A DNA stretch of 6,031 nucleotides, from NCBI GenBank assembly GCA_019308705.1, contig JAFDHW010000160.1:1-6031 (forward strand). The letters run 5' to 3'. The position numbers were made by a program, and so were the translations under genes. Each line of letters begins with the position of its first letter. The first letter of the stretch is position 1. Below are positions 1 through 5,997 of the stretch, piece after piece. The notes beneath the pieces were generated by a model. That model was not told the DNA's origin, did not search any database, and saw nothing but the letters and a program-made list of their open reading frames with translations. The DNA comes from Deltaproteobacteria bacterium. Its GTDB lineage: Bacteria > Desulfobacterota > Desulfobacteria > Desulfobacterales > Desulfatibacillaceae.

Positions 1-445
1 CGAAGCTGGTGCCCCAGGCCAGGGCGCTCATACGGCCGATGTCGAACTTGCCGTAGGAGGTGGTGACGGACATGTAGGCGTACTCGAAATCCACGTTGTT
101 CGAGTCGCTGATGTTGCCGGCGCCCATGGGATCGTTGATGCCGCTGCCGGAAACCGTCTCGGCGGGGGTTCCCCAGATCCGCTCCAGGGCGTCGAACCGC
201 AGGGTCACGCTCAGGAAATCGGTGGGACGGAAGCGGGTCTGCAAACGGAACCGCTGGTCGAAAAAGGCGTCGGTGGACTCACCGGCCGCGCCCACCACGT
301 CGGTCATGCCGGGGGTGGCGTTGATCTTGTAGCGGACACGCATGGAACCGGTCATGTCCAGCTGATCGGCGGTCAGGGCGGAAGCGGGAGTGGCCATCAG
401 AAGGGCCAGAACCGCGACGCCGAGAATCAGGGCGATTCTTCTCAT
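1..445 (-). CDS. Outer-membrane porin-like beta-barrel protein, N-terminal part (runs off left edge)
   Basis: The frame opens with ATG at 445-443 and stays open for 148 codons to the window edge, so the C-terminus is missing. It begins MRRIALILGVAVLALLMA, a classic Sec signal peptide with a likely cleavage after TPASA (about residue 23). The mature part alternates polar and aromatic or hydrophobic residues, for example SMRVRYKI, RFRLQTRFRP, LSVTLRFDAL, FEYAYMSVTT and GKFDIGR, as expected for amphipathic beta strands of a porin. No Cys is visible. A strong Shine-Dalgarno AGGAGG (451-456) lies 5 nt before the ATG and fixes the start. The expected role is passive diffusion of small solutes across the outer membrane; substrate specificity cannot be read from this part. 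The gene is separated from the upstream operon by about 320 bp carrying its own promoter and a structured leader. Another beta-barrel type is possible, since only the first strands are present. Confidence 0.78.
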   Translation of the reverse strand, partial: MRRIALILGVAVLALLMATPASALTADQLDMTGSMRVRYKINATPGMTDVVGAAGESTDAFFDQRFRLQTRFRPTDFLSVTLRFDALERIWGTPAETVSGSGINDPMGAGNISDSNNVDFEYAYMSVTTSYGKFDIGRMSALAWGTSF

Positions 446-447
446 TC

Positions 448-504
448 TTTCCTCCTCTTTGGAGTGTTTCCTCGTTTTCCTCGATATTCCTCTTTCTTTC
501 CTCG
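448..504 (-). promoter_or_regulatory. GGA-rich tandem motif cluster in porin leader, including the RBS
   Basis: Read on the minus strand, the 57 nt before the porin start carry the motif CGAGGAAA three times (467-474, 476-483, 497-504). A variant AGAGGAAT lies at 486-493, and the ribosome-binding site AGAGGAGGAAA at 448-458. Successive copies start 9 to 11 nt apart. Multiple AGGA motifs with one overlapping the Shine-Dalgarno are the usual layout of CsrA/RsmA-controlled leaders. Purine-rich ribosome standby sites are an alternative. The repeats are seen directly; the regulatory role is inferred. Confidence 0.45.
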
Positions 505-540
505 GTGCTTCGGGGTCGTCAGCCCCTGGGCCGGTGACGG

Positions 541-593
541 TTTCCCCCCCTTTCCGGGCAGCATCCCGGGGCGGCATCCTCCGGCGCGCCCCG
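541..593 (-). other. GC-rich structured segment of porin leader
   Basis: Two overlapping hairpins can form: arms 567-573 (cggggcg) with 587-593 (cgccccg), and arms 554-558 (ccggg) with 565-569 (cccgg). They share bases 567-569, so they would be mutually exclusive. A run of seven C (544-550; G on the transcript), flanked symmetrically by three T on each side, follows immediately. I do not recognise a known riboswitch class here. The rest of 446-767 holds no gene that I can support. Confidence 0.3.
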
Positions 594-619
594 CGATTTT
601 GAGATGGATGAGAAAAAGG

Positions 620-641
620 AAACGCGCACTCGTAGTGCGTA
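620..641 (-). terminator. Candidate weak terminator or attenuator hairpin
   Basis: The minus strand has a 6-bp stem, cgcact (625-630) with agtgcg (634-639), with a 3-nt loop and a possible G-T pair at 624/640. A T-rich stretch (TTTCCTTTTT) follows at 613-622. It could end the upstream operon about 130 nt after the stop codon of the TolB/FG-GAP gene. Because it also lies downstream of the proposed porin promoter, it could act as an attenuator. The stem is short and the T tract is interrupted, so this is weak. Confidence 0.25.
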
Positions 642-669
642 CAACTCCATTTCATACCTGTCGACGCAA

Positions 670-699
670 GAAATACTCCTTGAAAAAGGGCTGTGTCAA
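670..699 (-). promoter_or_regulatory. Candidate sigma70-type promoter for the porin gene
   Basis: On the minus strand there is a perfect -35 TTGACA (694-699), an 18-bp spacer and a weak -10 TATTTC (670-675). An A-rich stretch (AAAAGACTACAAAAAAAG, 700-717) just upstream of the -35 resembles an UP element. Transcription would start near 663, giving a leader of about 220 nt before the porin ATG. The -35 and UP-like tract are convincing; the -10 is poor. Confidence 0.45.
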
Positions 700-767
700 G
701 CTTTTTTTGTAGTCTTTTGCCACAGTTAGTGCGCGTTTGGTGTCGCCGTGCCTGCAGCCTGTCAGCG

Positions 768-2330
768 TTATTCTTTCAACTTCCCGAATTCATAGAAGAT
801 CAAAAAACTCTTCCCCGAAGTGCCCACGTTGTCCCGTCCCTGCACAACCGCGCAAAAAAGCTCGGGATTTGCATCGTTGTCCAGGTCCGCCACGCCAAAG
901 TCCGGCACGTAGCCCGAAATTTTGCCCGTTTTCCACTGTTCCACCATGCCCAGGCCGTCCCAGCGCAGGCACTGGATGACCGCGGAGGAAAACCTGCGGT
1001 AGCGGGAAAACACCCGGCCGGTCAGCCCTTCGTTTTCCACCACCAGCACCCGGCCGTCGGAAAGGGCCTCCACCCGGTTGGGGACATACTGGGTTGTTCC
1101 CTCCTCGGCGGGGGACTCCAGGCGCTTCTCCGTGCCTCCCCAGGGCTTGTCGCTCTTCCACACCTCTTCGCCGGAAGACGAATACACCCGCAGGTAGTCA
1201 TGTTCGTCCATGGACAAAAACATGATTTGGCCTTCCAACTCCGCCCTGGCCAGGCCGTACACCATGGCGTCCGCGGGCAGGGGCAATTCCTTTTGCTTTT
1301 TGAGCCGGGCGCCTTCCACGGAAAGCCGGTACAGGCCGCCGGTGAAGATGTCCGTCACCCCGCCGCGGCGGCCCACCAGCCGCGCGTTGCCCTCGTCGTC
1401 CTCCAGGGCCTGGATGTGCCAGGGGGAATCCTCCACCACCGGAACCCAGCTTTTGCCGTCAAACTCCAGGACAAAGGAGTCCGGCCGGCGGTCGCGGCCC
1501 ACGGCGGAAACCAGGATCTCCGCCCTGCCGTCGCCGTTTACGTCCGCGGCGTCCACCCACACGATGGTTCTCCAGGCCGGGCCGGGCACCTTGGCCAGGT
1601 TCACCAGCCGGCCCCGGGTGAAGCGCTTCACCCACACGCTGTGGGCGTCCGCGGCCGCCACCTCGTTTTGCCCGTCTCCATCAAAGTCCGCCACGGCCAC
1701 GCCCACAAGCTCCAGGTTCATGGGCGGGCTGCGCCAGAAATCCTCTTGGGGCGCGCCGGAAATGCCCGCGCCGGGGGAGGCCGTGTCCCCCGGATCCACG
1801 GGGGTTTCCCCTGCTCCGCCCGGTGCGGAGGCCGCCGGGGCTTCCGGGGGCGCTGCGGAAGCGGCCAGGATCTTTTCCCGGATCTTCGCCGCCAGTTCGT
1901 CTACCCCCAGGATGACCCGGTCCATGTCCTGGGCCTGGACGTACACGGGCACGGGGTCGCCGCCGTCGGCACGGGCCACCAGGGCGTCGATGCTCACCTG
2001 GCCGCCGAACACGGTGATGCTGCCCCATACCACCCGGTCCGCGTCCAGCCGCCGTGCCAGGTCCGCGGCGCGCTCCGGGGTGATGGGTCCGGGCTCGTCC
2101 TTCATCAGGGAAAGCACCCGGGACCGGTCCGCCACCCGGGCCTCTCCCGAGGCCCCCAGGCGGGAGGACAGCATGTCCATAACGCCCTTGGCCAGAAAGT
2201 CCATGTCCTGTTGGGCGTTCACGTCAAAGGGGAGGATGGCCACCTTCAGGGGCTGGGCGGCGGCGGAAAGGGCGGAAAAAAGGGCGACCAGCGCGGACAG
2301 AGCCGCGAGTCCACGTATCGTGCGGGGCAT
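768..2330 (-). CDS. Exported TolB-like / FG-GAP (VCBS) repeat protein
   Basis: The 520-residue protein starts MPRTIRGLAALSALVALFSA, a Sec signal peptide with probable cleavage near AAA-Q (residue 25), so it is likely periplasmic or surface exposed. Residues 26-158 (LKVAILPFDVNAQQDMDFLA, then DRVVWGSITV) look like the alpha/beta N-terminal domain of TolB/CsgG-like proteins. Residues 158-195 are a Pro/Ala/Gly linker. The remainder carries repeat motifs typical of FG-GAP/VCBS beta-propeller blades: DFDGDGQNE (215-223), DVNGDGRAE (263-271) and a degenerate DLDNDANPE (482-490). The DxDxDG-type loops usually bind calcium. The frame remains open upstream to 2534, but I chose ATG 2330 because the signal peptide begins there, GGAG (2341-2344) sits 10 nt before it, and a longer form would overlap the preceding gene. 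The molecular function is unknown; an envelope assembly or scaffold role is inferred. It is probably co-transcribed with the transpeptidase 50 bp upstream. Confidence 0.85.
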   Translation of the reverse strand: MPRTIRGLAALSALVALFSALSAAAQPLKVAILPFDVNAQQDMDFLAKGVMDMLSSRLGASGEARVADRSRVLSLMKDEPGPITPERAADLARRLDADRVVWGSITVFGGQVSIDALVARADGGDPVPVYVQAQDMDRVILGVDELAAKIREKILAASAAPPEAPAASAPGGAGETPVDPGDTASPGAGISGAPQEDFWRSPPMNLELVGVAVADFDGDGQNEVAAADAHSVWVKRFTRGRLVNLAKVPGPAWRTIVWVDAADVNGDGRAEILVSAVGRDRRPDSFVLEFDGKSWVPVVEDSPWHIQALEDDEGNARLVGRRGGVTDIFTGGLYRLSVEGARLKKQKELPLPADAMVYGLARAELEGQIMFLSMDEHDYLRVYSSSGEEVWKSDKPWGGTEKRLESPAEEGTTQYVPNRVEALSDGRVLVVENEGLTGRVFSRYRRFSSAVIQCLRWDGLGMVEQWKTGKISGYVPDFGVADLDNDANPELFCAVVQGRDNVGTSGKSFLIFYEFGKLKE

Positions 2331-2357
2331 GGGGTGGCTTCTCCGAAGGCAAGGGTT

Positions 2358-2373
2358 GGATGCGGCCGCATCC
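2358..2373. repeat. Perfect 16-bp palindrome in the intergenic gap
   Basis: GGATGCGGCCGCATCC is fully self-complementary and occupies the 50-bp gap between the transpeptidase stop codon (2381-2383) and the next start (2330). In mRNA it would form a 6-bp stem with a GGCC loop. No T tract follows, so it is not an intrinsic terminator. A transcript-processing or stabilising hairpin, or a dimeric protein-binding site, is possible. Confidence 0.6.
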
Positions 2374-2380
2374 CGGCTTT

Positions 2381-3715
2381 TCAGGCTTTCCGGCCCGGGT
2401 CCTCGCCAAAGTAGTCGCGGATGAGCATGCGGGCGTAAGTGGCGGCCCGGGGGCCCAGGTACTCGCCATGGGCCACGATCACCGCCAGGGCCAGCTTCCG
2501 GCCGTCGGGCGCGGAAGCGTACCCCACGAACCAATCGAACCGCATGCGGTTGTCCGCGTTGTTGATGGACCCGGTCTTGCCGCCGATTTCAAGGTTCCTC
2601 AACACCTCGTCGTACCGGGCCCGGTAAAATGCCTTGCTGGCGGTGCCGTATTTCACGGTGGCGGCCATGAGCTCCCTGAGCTTTTCCGCGGTTTCCGGCC
2701 GGCACACGGCAAACCCCCGCGTGATGCGCGCCCGGTGGATCACCCGGCCGGTGGGGTCTTCCACCCGCTCCACCACCACGGGCCTGGGCATGACGCCGTT
2801 GTTGGCCACGGCGGCCGCCACCAGGGCGGCGTGCAAGGCGGTCATGCGGGTGCGGCGGTTGAACCCGCAGGCCACCTCGGCCAGGGCGTAGGGGGTGTCC
2901 GGTTCCTCGAACACGGACGGGGCGATGTCGATGGTGCACAAAAGCTTGCGGTTGAACCCGAAGTGCGTGGCCCATCGGACCAGCCTGTCCGCGCCCACCT
3001 CGCCCCCCAGCTTGCCGAACACCGGGTTCACGGATCTGGCAAAGGAACGGCACAGGGTGGTGCGGTTGGTATAGCGGTTGTCCCGGTCTTTGAGCTGGGT
3101 CTTGTACAGGGTGTGGCTCATGCCGTTGTACTTGACCCGGGAGTCCGGCGACATCCCGCATTCCTCCATGGCCGCGGCGGCGGTGACGATCTTGAAGATG
3201 CTGGCCGCCGGGTACAGGCCGGAAACCGCGGGCACGGGCGACTTTTTCTCGCCCGTCCATCCGGTGAGCACCACCACCCTGCCGGTACGGGGCTCCAAGG
3301 CGGCCACGGCGATCTGTTCGGAATACCGTTTGTCCAGGGCGTCGGCCATCCTGCGGTTGATGCCCGGGTCCAGGGTCAGAAACACCTTGTGGACGCCCCC
3401 TCCGGCGTTCACGGCAAGCGGAGCGCCGTCGTCCGGCCACTGGTCCGGGGGAGGCACGGGCACGGGCACCTTGAACGGGATGTGCAGGACCCCGTCGTCC
3501 AGGGGCGGCCGCGGGCCCTGGGCAAGGATTTCCTGGATGAACATGGCCAGCACCACGACGGCCATGCACAGGAACAGGGCCAGGAAAGGGGGCCTCTTCC
3601 TGCGCCGGGTGGTCCGCTTCAGGCGGATCTGGTACTCGCGCCAGCCCGGCCGGGGGCCCTGGTAGTTGGCCCTGCGGGGGGGCAGGTAGTAGTCGCGGGT
3701 TTTGCGCCTTAGCAT
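2381..3715 (-). CDS. Membrane-anchored penicillin-binding protein, D,D-transpeptidase domain
   Basis: This 444-residue protein has the three hallmark motifs of the penicillin-binding transpeptidase family: S172-I-F-K175 (active-site Ser and Lys, within YPAASIFK), S228-V-N230, and K380-T-G382 (GGKTGS). It should cross-link peptidoglycan stem peptides in the periplasm by an acyl-enzyme mechanism and be a beta-lactam target. Residues 1-42 are very basic (RRKTRD, RTTRRRKR) and cytoplasmic. One transmembrane helix spans about 43-62, followed by a Pro-rich linker (about 67-98). There is no glycosyltransferase domain, and the space before the catalytic domain is too short for the usual class B dimerisation region, so it is smaller than typical FtsI/PBP2 (about 600 residues). 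The class cannot be settled by eye: motifs such as DWFVGYA occur in class A transpeptidase domains too. The RBS is weak (AGAAG just upstream). It begins 27 bp after metG, which implies co-transcription. Confidence 0.9.
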   Translation of the reverse strand: MLRRKTRDYYLPPRRANYQGPRPGWREYQIRLKRTTRRRKRPPFLALFLCMAVVVLAMFIQEILAQGPRPPLDDGVLHIPFKVPVPVPPPDQWPDDGAPLAVNAGGGVHKVFLTLDPGINRRMADALDKRYSEQIAVAALEPRTGRVVVLTGWTGEKKSPVPAVSGLYPAASIFKIVTAAAAMEECGMSPDSRVKYNGMSHTLYKTQLKDRDNRYTNRTTLCRSFARSVNPVFGKLGGEVGADRLVRWATHFGFNRKLLCTIDIAPSVFEEPDTPYALAEVACGFNRRTRMTALHAALVAAAVANNGVMPRPVVVERVEDPTGRVIHRARITRGFAVCRPETAEKLRELMAATVKYGTASKAFYRARYDEVLRNLEIGGKTGSINNADNRMRFDWFVGYASAPDGRKLALAVIVAHGEYLGPRAATYARMLIRDYFGEDPGRKA

Positions 3716-3742
3716 GTCGCTTCTGCCGAACGGCGGCCGGTT

Positions 3743-5650
3743 TTACTTCAACGGGGTCCCCGGCGGCACGGGGGCCTCGGGGGAGGCCAAAACCAGGCTT
3801 TCGCCCGAGACCGCGGCCAGGACCATGCCCCGGCTTTCCACGCCCATGAGCTTCGCGGGCTTTAAGTTGGCCACCACGATGACCTGTTTGCCCACCAGGT
3901 CCGCGGGGTCGTAGGACTTGGCGATGCCCGCCACCACGGTCCGCTCCTCCCCCAGGTCCACGGTGAGCTTCAACAGCTTGTCCGCCTTCTTCACCTTTTC
4001 CGCGGCCACGATGGTGGCCACGCGCAGGTCCACCCTGGCGAAATCGTCGATTTCGATCTGTTCCTTCACGGGCGGCTCCGGGCCCTCGGGCTTCCGCTCG
4101 GCCGGAGCGTACTCCACCCGCGGGAACAGGGCCTTGGGCTTCTTCACCCGGGTTCCCGCGGCCAGGCCGTCCCAGGGGCCGGGGTCCCTGCGGGCGTCCG
4201 CCGGGTCCAGGCCCAGGTAGCCATACATGGCTTCCGCGGTATCCGGCATCACGGGCCATATCCAGGCGGCCACATGACGCAGCCCTTCCAGCAATTCATA
4301 CAAGACGAGCCGTAATTTCGGTGATTGTTCTTTATCCTCTTTTTCTTTTTTGGCCAATTCCCAAGGCGCGGCGTCGTCTATGTACTTGTTCATCTGCCCG
4401 ATGAATGTCCATACTGCCATGAGCGCCTTGTGAAAGGCAAGGGTTTTCATGCCATATTCCCAGCCTTGTTGTGCTTCCTGGGCTTGAAGACGTAAAGACC
4501 ATTCGGGCTCCTCCGGCAAAGCCGCCGTCTTGTCGGGCACTTTTCCTTCCGTGTACTTCTTCACCATGGTGAGCACCCGGGAGAACAAGTTGCCCAGGTC
4601 GTTGGCAAGGTCCGCGTTGATGCGGCCCACCAACGCCTCCTCGGAAAAGGAGGCATCCAGGCCAAAGGCCATCTCCCGCAAAAGAAAATACCGGAAGGCG
4701 TCCACCCCGTACTTTTGAACCATGTCCAACGGCTCCACCACGTTGCCCAGGCTCTTGGACATCTTGGCGGAATCCAGGTTCCAGTACCCGTGGACGTACA
4801 AGTGCTTGTACGGCGCGATGCCCGCGGCCTTCAGCATGATGGGCCAGTAGATGGCGTGGGGTTTCAGGATGTCCTTGGCCACCACGTGGCGCGCCTCGGG
4901 CCAGAACCTGGCGAACGCTTCCCCGTCCGGCCAGTCGAGCGCGCTCACGTAGTTCAGGAGCGCGTCGAACCACACGTAGGTGACGTAGTCCTCGTCAAAC
5001 GGAAGGGGAATGCCCCAGGCGAGCCGGGACCTGGGCCGGGAGATGCACAAATCCTCCAGGGGCTCGGACAAAAAGGACAGCACCTCGTTTTTGTACCGCT
5101 CGGGCCGGATGAAGTCCGGGTGGTCCTTGATGTGGCCGATCAGCCACTCCTGGTACTTGCCCATGCGGAAGAAGTAGTTGGACTCGGCGATCTGTTCGGG
5201 CTCGGTGCCGTGGTCCGGGCACCTGCCGTCCACAAGTTCCCGCTCCAGCACGAACCGCTCGCACCCGTAGCAGTACATGCCTGTGTAGGAGGAGTGGTAG
5301 ATGTCTCCGGCCTCGTACAGGGCGGCCAGCACCTTCTGCACGGTCTGGATGTGGTGCTTCTCCGTGGTGCGGATGAACCGGTCCGGAGCCACGGAAAGCC
5401 TGGGCCACAGGTCCCGAAACAGGCCGGAGATCTTGTCCGTGTATTGCTCCGGGGTCAGCCCCTCCTTTTTGGCGGCGGCCATGATCTTGTCGCCGTGCTC
5501 GTCGGTGCCGGTGAGAAAGAAGGTTTCCTCGCCGCGGCTCTTGTGGAACCGGTTGAGCACGTCGCACAGGATGGTGGTGTAGGCGTGGCCCAGATGCGGG
5601 CGGGCGTTCACGTAGTAGATGGGGGTGGTGATATAAAAGGGCCGGGCCAT
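3743..5650 (-). CDS. metG: Methionyl-tRNA synthetase with C-terminal tRNA-binding domain
   Basis: This complete 635-residue cytoplasmic class I aminoacyl-tRNA synthetase charges tRNA-Met with methionine, for both initiation and elongation. The N-terminus YITTPIYYVNARPHLGHAYT holds the HIGH-type signature HLGH (19-22), followed by FLTGTDEHG (45-53). A single zinc knuckle is seen as C127-x2-C130 ... C144-x2-H147. The catalytic loop KMSKS is at 296-300. A helical anticodon-binding domain follows (about 340-490). A linker rich in Pro, Glu and Lys then leads to an EMAP/Trbp111-like OB-fold domain (about 536-635, DFARVDLRVATIVAAEKVKKADKLL), which improves tRNA binding. Domain order and length are normal for the bacterial long form. 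AAAGGA (5658-5663) lies 7 nt before the ATG. A patch of about 250 bp inside the anticodon-binding region (4261-4510) is clearly lower in GC than its flanks, though the reading frame and protein look intact. Confidence 0.97.
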   Translation of the reverse strand: MARPFYITTPIYYVNARPHLGHAYTTILCDVLNRFHKSRGEETFFLTGTDEHGDKIMAAAKKEGLTPEQYTDKISGLFRDLWPRLSVAPDRFIRTTEKHHIQTVQKVLAALYEAGDIYHSSYTGMYCYGCERFVLERELVDGRCPDHGTEPEQIAESNYFFRMGKYQEWLIGHIKDHPDFIRPERYKNEVLSFLSEPLEDLCISRPRSRLAWGIPLPFDEDYVTYVWFDALLNYVSALDWPDGEAFARFWPEARHVVAKDILKPHAIYWPIMLKAAGIAPYKHLYVHGYWNLDSAKMSKSLGNVVEPLDMVQKYGVDAFRYFLLREMAFGLDASFSEEALVGRINADLANDLGNLFSRVLTMVKKYTEGKVPDKTAALPEEPEWSLRLQAQEAQQGWEYGMKTLAFHKALMAVWTFIGQMNKYIDDAAPWELAKKEKEDKEQSPKLRLVLYELLEGLRHVAAWIWPVMPDTAEAMYGYLGLDPADARRDPGPWDGLAAGTRVKKPKALFPRVEYAPAERKPEGPEPPVKEQIEIDDFARVDLRVATIVAAEKVKKADKLLKLTVDLGEERTVVAGIAKSYDPADLVGKQVIVVANLKPAKLMGVESRGMVLAAVSGESLVLASPEAPVPPGTPLK

Positions 5651-5697
5651 GTTTTTTTCCTTTGCATGGTTGTGTGGGCAAAAAGCACCCGGCCCTT
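5637..5697 (-). promoter_or_regulatory. Possible start-codon-enclosing stem in the metG leader
   Basis: A perfect 10-bp inverted repeat joins AAGGGCCGGG at the very start of the metG transcript (5697-5688 on the minus strand) to CCCGGCCCTT in codons 2-5 (5646-5637). The 41 nt between the arms contain the Shine-Dalgarno and the ATG. The repeat is seen directly; pairing in RNA and an effect on translation are inferred. If transcription starts nearer 5692, part of the left arm is lost. Confidence 0.35.
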
Positions 5698-5725
5698 ATT
5701 TATAGAAAAAACGTGCCCGCGTCAA
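5697..5725 (-). promoter_or_regulatory. Sigma70-type promoter for metG and downstream genes
   Basis: On the minus strand there is a -35 TTGACG (5720-5725). The -10 is either TATAAA (5699-5704, 15-bp spacer) or the overlapping TAAATA (5697-5702, 17-bp spacer). A start near 5690-5694 would leave a leader of about 40 nt. Position and quality fit the promoter for the three-gene set headed by metG. It abuts the large palindrome at 5727. Confidence 0.6.
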
Positions 5726-5726
5726 A

Positions 5727-5829
5727 GTCCAGGCTGTCCAGGGACGCGAATACCCGCGTTGGAATGACCTTGGCGTACTTGCAGTACGCCGGCGGTCATT
5801 GCGCCTTCGCGCCCCTGAACAGCCTGGAC
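5727..5829. repeat. 103-bp imperfect palindromic element (REP- or MITE-like)
   Basis: The outer arms are 24 nt each (5727-5750 and 5806-5829) and match at 22 positions. The two mismatches become G-U pairs in a minus-strand transcript. Inside are arms aatgacc (5763-5769) with ggtcatt (5794-5800), and ggcgtact (5772-5779) with agtacgcc (5783-5790), closed by a 3-nt loop. A 10-bp piece of the right arm, cgcccctgaa (5810-5819), is repeated directly at 5841-5850. Such nested palindromes between genes usually belong to dispersed repetitive families. Only one copy is visible here, so that is inference. Confidence 0.6.
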
Positions 5830-5874
5830 GCTTTTGTAGCCGCCCCTGAAAAAGTCTTTAGCCCGGATTATTCA

Positions 5875-5997
5875 TGAGCAATTTTGCCCGAGATCGAATT
5901 TTTCTTTATTTTCAATTCGTTGGAGCTGTTTTTCGGGTCTTGCGCCAAAGACGGTCTGCTTATTGGAGGAATGCTGCCATTCGGGCAAAATTGTTCA
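5875..5997. repeat. 123-bp segment bounded by 17-bp terminal inverted repeats
   Basis: TGAGCAATTTTGCCCGA (5875-5891) is the inverse of TCGGGCAAAATTGTTCA (5981-5997), with one G-T pair in 17. The 89-bp core is AT-rich compared with the genes and holds a small inverted repeat, cgaatt (5895-5900) with aattcg (5914-5919). No target-site duplication is apparent at the edges and no transposase is encoded. It fits a miniature inverted-repeat element, or a relic of an insertion sequence end. A long-stem RNA or protein-binding structure is the alternative. Confidence 0.45.

Noticed and set aside
446..600. Possible riboswitch in the porin leader
   Set aside because: GC-rich hairpins are present, but I could not match the conserved cores of the cyclic-di-GMP, SAM, cobalamin or TPP classes.
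740..767. Intrinsic terminator directly after the TolB/FG-GAP stop codon
   Set aside because: Only the short CTGCAG self-complementary core is present, without a stable stem or a T tract.
693..2414. 573-codon open frame on the plus strand
   Set aside because: It is antisense to the TolB/FG-GAP gene. The His, Gly, Pro and Arg-rich composition and lack of any domain mark it as a high-GC shadow.
2360..3712. 450-codon open frame on the plus strand
   Set aside because: It is antisense to the transpeptidase gene, which has all three catalytic motifs; no recognisable domain is present in this frame.
2589..4259. 556-codon open frame on the minus strand spanning the metG and transpeptidase genes
   Set aside because: It is a shifted frame across two well-supported genes, with low-complexity Gly/Arg/Pro composition.
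4715..5767. 350-codon open frame on the plus strand
   Set aside because: It is antisense to the conserved N-terminal half of metG, and its composition is that of a shadow frame.
5662..5877. 71-codon plus-strand open frame through the palindrome
   Set aside because: Its sequence is made of the inverted repeat itself and it lacks a Shine-Dalgarno; the translation is a by-product of the repeat.
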